A stretch of DNA of 21,623 nucleotides from JAAOYC01 sp036481345 (GTDB lineage Archaea > Nanobdellota > Nanobdellia > Woesearchaeales > WJKL01). The stretch spans positions 1-21,623 of the forward strand of contig JAZGHU010000061.1 of assembly GCA_036481345.1 (NCBI GenBank), in the 5' to 3' direction. Shown piece by piece: positions 7,951-14,199 of this stretch (position 1 is its first letter; every line of letters begins with the position of its first letter). A program made the position numbers and the translations under genes. The notes under the pieces were generated by a model, which was given only the letters and a program-made list of their open reading frames with translations, was not told where the DNA came from and ran no database searches.

Positions 7951-8433
7951 TTAATATATAATTCCAATAACTACTCCTTTTATTTGTTCAAATCTTATCT
8001 TTGGATCTGATTTTGATAAATTATCTCCTTTTGCAATTGCATACCAACCTTGTTCATCTTGGTCTATTTCCACAACCCTATGGATTATAAGCCCTTGCTC
8101 TGATTCATATGAGATTATATCTCCTTTCTGAACTTCTTCTGGAGATTTTGGCTGTATTTCAAATGTATTTGCTTCAACATCAATAACAGGATCCATTGAG
8201 TTAGTATCTGTGAACTCAGCCCATGAAGCATCTTCTATATCCAAAACAATGCTGTTTTTATAAACATGAATCTGATCTTTTTCAACATGATTTTGAGGAG
8301 AAGGAACATCATTGCTCTCCCCAATTAAACTAAAATTAAATGGTTCTTTTTCACTAAATTCCTGTCCTGATAACCATCCTAATATGAAAACAACAAATAA
8401 TGCTGAAATCCATAGTATTTTAGTAGTATCCAT
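7951..8433 (-). CDS. Signal-peptidase-I-like membrane protease (S26, SEC11-type), copy 1
   Basis: 160 aa. One N-terminal membrane segment (residues 6-22, LWISALFVVFILGWLSG) is followed by an extracytoplasmic beta domain. S26 signal peptidase signatures are readable: catalytic Ser79 in TNSMDPVID, GDIISY (104-109), catalytic His118 in IIHRV, and Asp137 in AKGDN, ending in GVVIGIIY. The His, rather than a Lys, in the second position points to the archaeal/ER SEC11 type. A spacer of about 55 residues separates the membrane segment from the catalytic core. The C-terminal membrane helix common in many archaeal signal peptidases is missing. Its TATA box (8455-8462) is centred 25-26 bp upstream. It is adjacent to a diverged paralogue at 8484-8987. 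Confidence 0.85.
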   Translation of the reverse strand: MDTTKILWISALFVVFILGWLSGQEFSEKEPFNFSLIGESNDVPSPQNHVEKDQIHVYKNSIVLDIEDASWAEFTDTNSMDPVIDVEANTFEIQPKSPEEVQKGDIISYESEQGLIIHRVVEIDQDEQGWYAIAKGDNLSKSDPKIRFEQIKGVVIGIIY

Positions 8434-8454
8434 TAACTAGTAGTATTTTAAGAG

Positions 8455-8462
8455 TATTTAAA
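8455..8462 (-). promoter_or_regulatory. TATA box of the 8433 gene
   Basis: TTTAAATA on the minus strand, centred 25-26 bp before the ATG at 8433. The 9-bp sequence TAGTAGTAT (plus strand) lies at 8438-8446, between box and start, and again at 8421-8429 in the first codons. Confidence 0.6.
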
Positions 8463-8483
8463 CCTTACTGTAATTGTCCCTAA

Positions 8484-8987
8484 TTAGTAAAGAATTCCTA
8501 CTACAACACCAGTAATCTGGTGAAATCTGACTTTTTCAGGATCAGTATCCTTATTATTATCCCCTTTTGTTACAAAAAATACTCCTTCATCATCCACTCC
8601 AATGTCTATTATTCTGTGGATAACAACAGCATTAACTTTAGTGGATCTATAAGAAATAATATCTCCTTCACTTAATTGTGAAGTTTTCTCTGGAATCAGT
8701 TTTATAGCATGGGCTTTTTCATCAATCACAGGATCCATTGAATTAGTATTAGTGAATTTTGCCCATGTTGCATTTGATATAACAATAGTAACTTCATTAT
8801 CCATTATCCTTACTTGATTCTCTTTAATCCAGTCTCCAGGAGACTTAATTTCATTTGAATAAAAAGAAAAAGGCTGTTCTTTGTTCAGATCAATTAAAAA
8901 ACCAAAAGCATTGTTTGACATCCACCCCAATATAAATATAACTAGAAGAATTACAATATAGTTTAGTTTATAGCCCCCATTACGCAT
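8484..8987 (-). CDS. Signal-peptidase-I-like membrane protease (S26, SEC11-type), copy 2
   Basis: 167 aa with the same layout as the next gene downstream: an N-terminal membrane segment (about residues 8-26, ending FILGWMSN), a spacer, catalytic Ser83 in TNSMDPVID, GDIISYRS (108-115), catalytic His124 in VIHRI, Asp143 in TKGDNN, and the same terminal pattern GVVVGILY. The two proteins clearly derive from a duplication but have diverged, especially in the spacer. Both keep the catalytic residues, so both may be active. Substrates may include secreted proteins such as the lipoprotein-like product at 3705-4400, but this is not shown. A promoter is not clear; a T/A-rich box near 9046-9055 would give a leader of about 40 nt. 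Confidence 0.85.
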   Translation of the reverse strand: MRNGGYKLNYIVILLVIFILGWMSNNAFGFLIDLNKEQPFSFYSNEIKSPGDWIKENQVRIMDNEVTIVISNATWAKFTNTNSMDPVIDEKAHAIKLIPEKTSQLSEGDIISYRSTKVNAVVIHRIIDIGVDDEGVFFVTKGDNNKDTDPEKVRFHQITGVVVGILY

Positions 8988-9064
8988 TTTCTTACCAAAT
9001 AATATTACACTATCAAGAACTCTTTTTTACAGAATAAGTTAAGTTACTTTAAAAAGATTATGGG

Positions 9065-10252
9065 TTATTTTTTATCTGGCTTGTCAATATTAAATGGATT
9101 CATAACCCACTTTGTTCCTTCTTCCATCCTTTCTTGAACTTGTTCTCTTTTAACTATACCTTTTCTTTGAGATTGCTTTTGAATAGCTTCCATCTCTGAT
9201 ATCATTTCATTAATATCATTTAAACTGATAAGATATTCAGGAATCTCTGCTACATTCATATTAGCATCATCCATTGCTTGTTTATATGCTAATACTCTTT
9301 TTCCATATTTATATTCAATATCTGCTTTTGTAGCGTCTTTTGATTTTCTAAAATCTTCAATTGTTGCACCTGATTTTGGCGTTACTATCCTTCTCTCTAC
9401 AAGTTCAGGATAATAAAAAGTAGCTGTACCTTTTTTATCTTCATCAGAAGTGTCCAATGCTCTTCTGACAGATTCTATACCCTTATACCCTTCTGAGCTT
9501 GTGAATTTGTAAAGCTTGAAAGCAGTTGGGAATCTATCTGATAAATTCTTTAATCTATAGACTAAAGTCTGCATATGCATATCAAAAAACTCATATGCTT
9601 TTGAAATTTCAGGGTTAGCGCTTATATTTAGGTTTTTTCTTTGGTCTATGAACTTAGTAACATTCTCATAATCTATGTTTGGACCCAATTCTTTGTTTTC
9701 TATTAAAATAGTGATTTTTCTAATGTCTTCATTTCCTACTCCTGCTGGCAAAACACCATAAGGATATTTTGTTAGCTTACTTTTTTCATCTTGACAAACA
9801 TCTAAAAAGAAATCATAGCTTTTTTTCAATGATCTTGCAAATTTCAAGATTGAGCCAACAGCATTTCTTGCTGTATCCCATGTAAGTTGAAAATTTTCTT
9901 GGCTTAAAAATCCTGCATTTTCAGTATAACTAATAAAATCATCATAAAGTGTTGGTTGTAACACTTCTCTTGCTTCATCTGTTGTTACATTTATATTTTG
10001 GGTTGATTTAAATTCTTGGTGTTGGTATCCAGTTTGATCAATATAATTTACAAATACTTCAAGAAATTGTCCGTCTTGCTCTCTTCTCCCATATGTTTCA
10101 TCATAATCAAAATTCAAGGTTCTGTCTTTAATATGATCCCAATATTCGTTAATAAGAGTAACTAAACCATTTCCATTTCCAGTTGGATTTTCGATTATTT
10201 GAGTCTCTTCCAATACTGGTTTCTTTTTCTTAAATCTGTCAAATATACCCAT
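9065..10252 (-). CDS. Unknown 395-aa soluble protein
   Basis: I do not recognise this family. The ATG at 10252 is preferred to the in-frame GTG at 10258. The protein begins MGIFDRFKKKKP, an amphipathic basic start often seen on membrane-peripheral proteins, then is a long mainly helical body. Segments include NEYWDHIKDRTLNFDYDE, a helical region at about residues 140-155, KYPYGVLPAGVGNEDIRK and EYLISLNDINEMISEM. It has a charged, Gln-rich C-terminal helix and ends MNPFNIDKPDKK. No transmembrane helix, signal peptide or catalytic motif is visible. Its upstream region carries a 6-bp inverted repeat close to the TATA box. Confidence 0.7.
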   Translation of the reverse strand: MGIFDRFKKKKPVLEETQIIENPTGNGNGLVTLINEYWDHIKDRTLNFDYDETYGRREQDGQFLEVFVNYIDQTGYQHQEFKSTQNINVTTDEAREVLQPTLYDDFISYTENAGFLSQENFQLTWDTARNAVGSILKFARSLKKSYDFFLDVCQDEKSKLTKYPYGVLPAGVGNEDIRKITILIENKELGPNIDYENVTKFIDQRKNLNISANPEISKAYEFFDMHMQTLVYRLKNLSDRFPTAFKLYKFTSSEGYKGIESVRRALDTSDEDKKGTATFYYPELVERRIVTPKSGATIEDFRKSKDATKADIEYKYGKRVLAYKQAMDDANMNVAEIPEYLISLNDINEMISEMEAIQKQSQRKGIVKREQVQERMEEGTKWVMNPFNIDKPDKK

Positions 10253-10266
10253 TTTCACGTCTAAAT

Positions 10267-10286
10267 ACTACAAAATATAGTGTAGT
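10267..10286. promoter_or_regulatory. Inverted repeat in the leader of the 395-aa protein gene
   Basis: ACTACA and TGTAGT form perfect 6-bp arms with an 8-bp spacer; a third TGTAGT half-site lies at 10311-10316 beyond the TATA box. It could be an operator or a small 5' hairpin. Confidence 0.35.
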
Positions 10287-10291
10287 TCACC

Positions 10292-10299
10292 TTTATAAA
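10292..10299 (-). promoter_or_regulatory. TATA box of the 395-aa protein gene
   Basis: TTTATAAA on the minus strand, 40-47 bp upstream of the ATG at 10252, predicting a short leader of about 17 nt. A weaker CTATATTT closer to the gene could serve a leaderless start. Confidence 0.5.
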
Positions 10300-10355
10300 C
10301 CTTTCTGTTATGTAGTATCTTAAAAGTGGTGACAATTAACAGGTAAATAAGATAT

Positions 10356-10811
10356 TTATTGCTTATTATACCAAGGATTTTGCTCTTTAAACCAGCTGCT
10401 TCCTCTCATTTCTACTGCCATTTCTTTCTGCCTTGTCTCAAAATCATTTTTATTGCAGCCAAATGGAGGGAGGATTCCCGGTGTTTCTCTTGCTGCAACT
10501 GTTTGTGCATATTTCTGCATTATCCAATATTCAATGTCTTTCTGCTTTTCATCATAGATTATGACTTTTGCAAGGCCTGGCTCTCCTTTCTGGGATTGGC
10601 TGCTTATATGCCTCATCTTATTTGCTGACTTTTTTCCAGTAATCCTCTTTACAGCAAGCTTTGTCCCTTCTTCTCCTGGACCAATCCAATATATGTTTTC
10701 TTGAGATTTGAATATTTTCAAAGAAGGATTTGCATTCTGAGGATTAGAAAGATATATCTCAAAATCTGATCTTACTATAACTTCTAGAGCTGGAAAAAGT
10801 CTGCCAACCAT
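10356..10811 (-). CDS. Unknown 151-aa protein
   Basis: No family recognised. The N-terminal half looks beta-rich (LEVIVRSDFEIYLSNP, NIYWIGPGEEGTKLAVKRI), followed by a basic Ser/Lys segment (GKKSANKMRHISSQSQKG). It then has LAKVIIYDEKQKDIEYWI and a C-terminal part rich in Trp, Arg and Gly (MRGSSWFKEQNPWYNK). The single cysteine is in FGCNKND. The start at 10811 fits a TATA box centred about 28 bp upstream. A tandem 10-bp repeat sits between that box and the start, so regulation at initiation is likely. It is divergent from the bat-like regulator gene. Confidence 0.65.
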   Translation of the reverse strand: MVGRLFPALEVIVRSDFEIYLSNPQNANPSLKIFKSQENIYWIGPGEEGTKLAVKRITGKKSANKMRHISSQSQKGEPGLAKVIIYDEKQKDIEYWIMQKYAQTVAARETPGILPPFGCNKNDFETRQKEMAVEMRGSSWFKEQNPWYNKQ

Positions 10812-10812
10812 T

Positions 10813-10835
10813 GTAAAAGAACATAGTAAAAGAAC
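10813..10835. repeat. Tandem 10-bp direct repeat GTAAAAGAAC in promoter
   Basis: Two perfect copies of GTAAAAGAAC (10813-10822 and 10826-10835) are separated by 3 bp, a 13-bp period. They fill the gap between the TATA box (10836-10843) and the start of the 10811 gene. A directly repeated operator is the simplest reading. Confidence 0.5.
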
Positions 10836-10843
10836 TTTTTAAA
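10836..10843 (-). promoter_or_regulatory. TATA box of the 10811 gene
   Basis: TTTAAAAA on the minus strand, centred 28-29 bp upstream of the ATG at 10811; the transcript would be leaderless or nearly so. Confidence 0.6.
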
Positions 10844-10881
10844 GATGATGGGTTTTTTCGAGTCCCACACTTTTAGAAAGG

Positions 10882-10889
10882 TATTTATA
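10882..10889 (+). promoter_or_regulatory. TATA box of the bat-like regulator
   Basis: TATTTATA is centred exactly 26-27 bp before the ATG at 10912. This selects that ATG over the upstream TTG at 10906 and the later ATG at 10921. Confidence 0.65.
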
Positions 10890-10895
10890 GTACTA

Positions 10896-10909
10896 CCGAT
10901 ATATATTGG
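10896..10909. promoter_or_regulatory. Candidate operator, copy 1 (CCGATATATATTGG)
   Basis: A 14-bp near-palindrome (two mismatched positions when read against its own reverse complement). It lies between the TATA box and the start of the bat-like regulator gene. An identical 14-mer occurs just after that gene at 11569-11582. The position here would block initiation, so autorepression is suggested. Confidence 0.55.
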
Positions 10910-10911
10910 GT

Positions 10912-11565
10912 ATGTGGGTAATGAAGTTAAAAGTTGAATCTAAGAAGCAATTTCTTGGTAGTTTGTGTGTTAAGCATAAAGTATCTTTGGCTGCATATCC
11001 TTATTCTTATTACAAAGATGAAAAATGGCTTTATCTTGTTGGAAGCGGTTTTATGTTTGGACCTGAAAAAAACAAGAAAGCATTTATTGCTGAGATTAAA
11101 AAGCGAAAAGACAGAATTCCTAAATTAGAATTTAAGAATGATTTTGGAATGATGGTTACCAAAGAACCGCTTTTTACAGAACCATTTTGGAATCCAAAAT
11201 TAGTTTGGCTAAGTCCATCTATCATCAATTGGAAAGAAAAGAAACATACATGGCATATAGCTAGTTTTGATAGAGAAGTTCTTAATCAGATCTATAAGCT
11301 TGCAAAGAAAGTACTTGAAGCAGAGATGCTTAAATTAAAAAATGAAAAAATATCTAATATCTCTATTCTGCGTCTTTTCCCAGAATTAACTAAAAGACAA
11401 AAAAGAGCTTTTGAAATAGCTATTAATAATGGTTATTATAATTATCCAAGAAAAGTTCATCTAAAAGATTTAGCAAAGATCATGAAAGTAGCTTTTTCTA
11501 CATACCAAGAACATCTGAGAAGAGCTGAATCTAAGATTGTGCCAAATATCTATAAAGAGCTCTAA
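10912..11565 (+). CDS. Transcription regulator with C-terminal bat-type (HTH_10) domain
   Basis: 217 aa. The C-terminal part (about residues 158-212: ELTKRQKRAFEIAINNGYY, YPRKVHLKDLAKIMKVAF, STYQEHLRRAESKIV) is the HTH_10 pattern of the bacterio-opsin-activator family: a helix starting with L-T-x-x-Q, the aromatic GYY-YPR turn, then the recognition HTH. The N-terminal 150 residues form an uncharacterised domain, probably for ligand sensing or dimerisation, with WLYLVGSGFMFGP and FWNPKLVWLSPS as distinctive stretches. The start follows from the TATA box at 10882-10889. Identical 14-bp near-palindromes flank the gene, so the protein probably controls itself and the operon at 11619-12683. The inducing signal is unknown. 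Confidence 0.85.
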   Translation: MWVMKLKVESKKQFLGSLCVKHKVSLAAYPYSYYKDEKWLYLVGSGFMFGPEKNKKAFIAEIKKRKDRIPKLEFKNDFGMMVTKEPLFTEPFWNPKLVWLSPSIINWKEKKHTWHIASFDREVLNQIYKLAKKVLEAEMLKLKNEKISNISILRLFPELTKRQKRAFEIAINNGYYNYPRKVHLKDLAKIMKVAFSTYQEHLRRAESKIVPNIYKEL

Positions 11566-11568
11566 AAC

Positions 11569-11582
11569 CCGATATATATTGG
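11569..11582. promoter_or_regulatory. Candidate operator, copy 2 (CCGATATATATTGG)
   Basis: Identical to the site at 10896-10909. Here it begins 4 bp after the regulator's stop codon and lies directly upstream of the TATA-like box of the next operon (11590-11597). This is a position suited to activation rather than blocking. Confidence 0.55.
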
Positions 11583-11589
11583 TTAAAGG

Positions 11590-11597
11590 TTAATATT
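11590..11597 (+). promoter_or_regulatory. TATA-like box of the 11619 operon
   Basis: TTAATATT is centred 25-26 bp before the ATG at 11619. It is a weaker box than others in the window, which fits a promoter that needs an activator. Confidence 0.45.
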
Positions 11598-11618
11598 ATT
11601 CTAAATATATTCTTTATT

Positions 11619-11918
11619 ATGAGAACGTATAAGTTAAAACATGAATTGAGAAATAAATATGGTAATTTTGTGGATGGTTTTTATTTAAAAACTCCAGAAG
11701 GAAAAGAATGGGGTCCCCTTTATAGTCACATTGATCAGGAAGACCTCCTTCTGCCAACAACTTCATTGATTAAGAGAATTCTTTCTTGTTTAGAAAAAGA
11801 AGAAGAGCCAGTTAGATTAGTAAGAGAAAATGTTCAATCACTTGTTTGGGATTGTTCTATGGGTTATAGTCTAACAAAGAGGATAATTAAATTGTATAAT
11901 AAAAGATTTAGAGATTGA
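11619..11918 (+). CDS. Unknown 99-aa protein, first gene of putative regulated operon
   Basis: No family recognised. The N terminus is basic and beta-like (MRTYKLKHELRNKYGNFVDG, then FYLKTPEGKEWGPLYSHID). The C-terminal half is helical (SLIKRILSCLEKEEEPVRLV, SLTKRIIKLYNKRF). It is soluble. The stop is 2 nt before the next start, so it is co-transcribed and probably translationally coupled. Expression likely depends on the upstream bat-like regulator through the 14-bp site at 11569-11582. Confidence 0.65.
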   Translation: MRTYKLKHELRNKYGNFVDGFYLKTPEGKEWGPLYSHIDQEDLLLPTTSLIKRILSCLEKEEEPVRLVRENVQSLVWDCSMGYSLTKRIIKLYNKRFRD

Positions 11919-11920
11919 AA

Positions 11921-12247
11921 ATGGCAAAAAATAAAACACTAGATCAGATAGAAGCGAGAATCATTAAGAGACTTGGTGTGAGAGAAATAGCACATGAAGA
12001 ATATACTAGAATTACAGGCAAAGCTCCTGAAGAAATTTGTAATCATGCACAGGCAAGATCTGCATGGGAAAACGATCTTGGAAGTATAATTCATGTTCAT
12101 AGTTGGGATAAGTTTGGGAGTTTGCATCTTTATTGTAAACTTACTGATCAACAGTGTCCTGTTGCAAAAGAAGGTTATAAAGAAGGGAATCTCCATCAAC
12201 TGCTAAACTATATGGATGCAAAAAAGTGTCCTGCAAATAAAGAATAA
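11921..12247 (+). CDS. Small four-cysteine protein, putative metal or Fe-S binder
   Basis: 108 aa from the ATG at 11921; a TTG two codons earlier overlaps the previous gene's stop and is less likely. No named family is recognised. Four cysteines are spread as Cys40 (EICNHAQ), Cys72 and Cys79 (LYCKLTDQQCPVAKEG, a C-x6-C pair) and Cys103 (KKCPANKE). Two are followed by Pro. Histidines at 42, 58 and 60 are close by. This spacing could hold a zinc ion or an Fe-S cluster, but nothing in the sequence proves either. It is the middle gene of three closely spaced genes. Confidence 0.7.
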   Translation: MAKNKTLDQIEARIIKRLGVREIAHEEYTRITGKAPEEICNHAQARSAWENDLGSIIHVHSWDKFGSLHLYCKLTDQQCPVAKEGYKEGNLHQLLNYMDAKKCPANKE

Positions 12248-12248
12248 A

Positions 12249-12683
12249 ATGGCAAAACTAAAACAAGTTATTAAATGTGTGTATGATGATTTTAAAAGTT
12301 TGTATGAAGATTTGAGTAATAGGCGTTTTGATATTATGGAAATTAGAGAAGATTCTTTAATTGCAAAACTGACTGAATCAAATGAAAACTTGCCAGAGCA
12401 ATCTGAAATTGAGGCAGAGATTACGCTTGAAAAAGGTAATTGGGTATTAGCTGTTGATGACTCTTTCTTTATTACTAGGTCTATTTTGGAGATTAAAAAG
12501 TCTTCTTATGACATGTGGAGTTTATTAATTAATTCGTATATTAATGGAAGATCATGTGGATGTAGCTCAGAAGGAATTAAACCTGATAAAGAAGGTAAAG
12601 AACGTACTAAAAAAAGAATTGAAAGTTATAAAGAAAAAGGGTGCGATGTTGTAATAAAAGACCCCCATCAATATTTAAAATAA
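12249..12683 (+). CDS. Unknown 144-aa protein, third gene of putative regulated operon
   Basis: The ATG at 12249 follows the upstream stop by one base; an in-frame ATG at 12216 inside the previous gene is less likely. No family recognised. The N-terminal part looks alpha/beta (KQVIKCVYDDFKSLYEDL, FDIMEIREDSLIAKL, EIEAEITLEKGNWVLAVDDS), followed by a helix and a CGC motif (NGRSCGCSSEG). A strongly charged C-terminal helix follows, ending GCDVVIKDPHQYLK. No membrane segment. Co-transcribed with the two preceding genes. Confidence 0.65.
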   Translation: MAKLKQVIKCVYDDFKSLYEDLSNRRFDIMEIREDSLIAKLTESNENLPEQSEIEAEITLEKGNWVLAVDDSFFITRSILEIKKSSYDMWSLLINSYINGRSCGCSSEGIKPDKEGKERTKKRIESYKEKGCDVVIKDPHQYLK

Positions 12684-12706
12684 TGGGTAAGAAACAAAAA
12701 GAATAA

Positions 12707-12714
12707 TTTATATA
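12707..12714 (+). promoter_or_regulatory. TATA box of the symporter gene
   Basis: TTTATATA is centred 28-29 bp before the ATG at 12739. A Shine-Dalgarno-like AGGTGAT at 12727-12733 would be missing from a leaderless mRNA, so either the transcript starts earlier (for example from the A/T-rich box near 12671-12680) or the match is accidental. Confidence 0.55.
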
Positions 12715-12738
12715 CAAAAACACATAAGGTGATATAAA

Positions 12739-14085
12739 ATGAATACAATATTATCAAGATTAGATTTTTTATTAATTCTTGTTTATTTTATAGTCCTGCT
12801 TATAATAGGATTTGTATCATCAAAAAGAGAAAGTAAAGAAGATTTTCTTATTGCTGAAAGAAAGCTTGGTTCTTTATCTACAATGGCAACAATTAATGCA
12901 AGCAAAACAGGCTCAGTCCTGATGATTTTTGTCACATTAGTTTATCTTTGGGGAATTGCAGCTTTATGGTATTTTATAGGCATGGTTTTGGGAGTTTTGG
13001 TTTTCTTGCCATTTGCCTTAAGACTAAAAGAAAACTCTCAACATAGATTTTATACACTAGCAGACTACTTCAAACACAATTACGGAAAAAAAGCAGCAGT
13101 ATTTGCTTCTTTGATTACAATAATTATTATGTTTAGTTTCTTGATTTTAAATCTAATAGCAGGAACAAAAATATTTGTATTCTTTACTAGCTGGCCATTT
13201 TGGTTATGTGCAATTATTATGATTTTGATTGTTATGGTCTATCTTCTTTTAGGAGGATTTAAAGCAGTTGTTAAAACAGACATTCTTCAGTATATAGCAA
13301 TGGTTTTTATTTTAGTTATGCTTGCTTTAACTCTATTCAATGGCTCGTTAATTCCTATTGCAGAATGGAACTTTTTTAAAGCAGATATAGCAACAATGGC
13401 TGGATTCTTTATTGTCGGAATATTATTTCCATTTGCAATGCCTGACATGTGGCGAAGGGTATATTCTGCCAGAGATAAAAAAGCAGTAAGAAATGGAATA
13501 TTAAGCTCTGCAGCAATCTATGCAGTCTTTGCATTTCTTTTAGCATTAGTTGCCCTTACAGTAAAGACAAAATTTCCTGCAGTAGACCCTGAACTTGCAT
13601 TAATCCATGGATTTGGCAACCTCCTTCCAGCTGGACTTTTAGGATTATCAGTAGTTCTTCTGTTTTCAGCTATAATGAGTTCTATCGATACTTATATCTT
13701 TACAGCATCGTCTGCAATAATTCAGGATTTCCTTAAGTTAGACAAGACGAAAACCATTGAATACATTAGAAAAACCATCTTTGTATTGTCTATTCTCGCA
13801 GTTCTTATCACAATATTAATTCAAAGCCTAACAATAGGAACATACATAGTTGTATCATTTATTGTCGTATTGGCTATAGCTACAATTGCAACGTGGATAA
13901 ATAAAAAAATAAAAAAGACAACACTGCTTAGTGAATTTATATTTGGACTGATTGGAATGATGATCTTTTTAGTAATAAGTTTATCCAAGGGATATATTCA
14001 GCCAACCATAGTTTTAGTCGCTCTTGCCTCAAGTCTACTCGGGCTAATTATTGGAGCAGTTATTTCTTTGTTTAAGAAATCCTAA
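12739..14085 (+). CDS. Sodium:solute symporter family transporter
   Basis: 448 aa, about twelve to thirteen hydrophobic helices. SSS-family landmarks are visible: EDFLIAERKLG after the first helix, a Gly-rich LLLGGFKAVVKTDILQ in the middle, PDMWRRVYSARDKKAVRNGI in the cytoplasmic loop and SAIMSSIDTYIFTASSAIIQDF. In the last, the small hydroxyl residues match the sodium-binding helix of the family. It should couple uptake of a small solute to sodium entry. Substrate cannot be told from sequence; sugars, proline, pantothenate and others are all carried by this family. It lies 55 bp after the regulated operon but has its own promoter, so it may or may not respond to the same regulator. Confidence 0.9.
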   Translation: MNTILSRLDFLLILVYFIVLLIIGFVSSKRESKEDFLIAERKLGSLSTMATINASKTGSVLMIFVTLVYLWGIAALWYFIGMVLGVLVFLPFALRLKENSQHRFYTLADYFKHNYGKKAAVFASLITIIIMFSFLILNLIAGTKIFVFFTSWPFWLCAIIMILIVMVYLLLGGFKAVVKTDILQYIAMVFILVMLALTLFNGSLIPIAEWNFFKADIATMAGFFIVGILFPFAMPDMWRRVYSARDKKAVRNGILSSAAIYAVFAFLLALVALTVKTKFPAVDPELALIHGFGNLLPAGLLGLSVVLLFSAIMSSIDTYIFTASSAIIQDFLKLDKTKTIEYIRKTIFVLSILAVLITILIQSLTIGTYIVVSFIVVLAIATIATWINKKIKKTTLLSEFIFGLIGMMIFLVISLSKGYIQPTIVLVALASSLLGLIIGAVISLFKKS

Positions 14086-14198
14086 ATAGTATTTTAACCT
14101 CTGCAGGTCCAATTGTAGCTGCAAGATTAATTGCACAAGAAACTGATAAGACTGTTGTAGTGCCTGTTTTTGAAAGAACACTAATAAATTATGCCTAA
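14076..14198 (+). pseudogene. Possible 3' remnant of a decayed gene
   Basis: An open frame without any usual start codon runs from inside the symporter's last codons to a stop at 14196-14198. Residues from 14100 read like true protein: SAGPIVAARLIAQETD, then KTVVVPVFERTLINYA, with an alternating helix/strand pattern like the end of an alpha/beta domain. The upstream part of such a gene is absent. The simplest view is a C-terminal fragment left after deletion. I cannot name the parent family, and chance is possible at this length. Confidence 0.35.
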
Positions 14199-14199
14199 T

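Noticed and set aside
7569..7967. Longer start at 7967 for the CPEC protein
   Set aside because: It would overlap the signal-peptidase-like gene by 17 bp, while ATG 7949 follows that gene's stop by one base, matching the coupling seen at other gene joints here.
12727..12733. AGGTGAT as a strong Shine-Dalgarno site of the symporter
   Set aside because: The TATA box at 12707-12714 would start the transcript after this sequence. Kept only as a possibility if an upstream start is used, so not listed as a separate feature.
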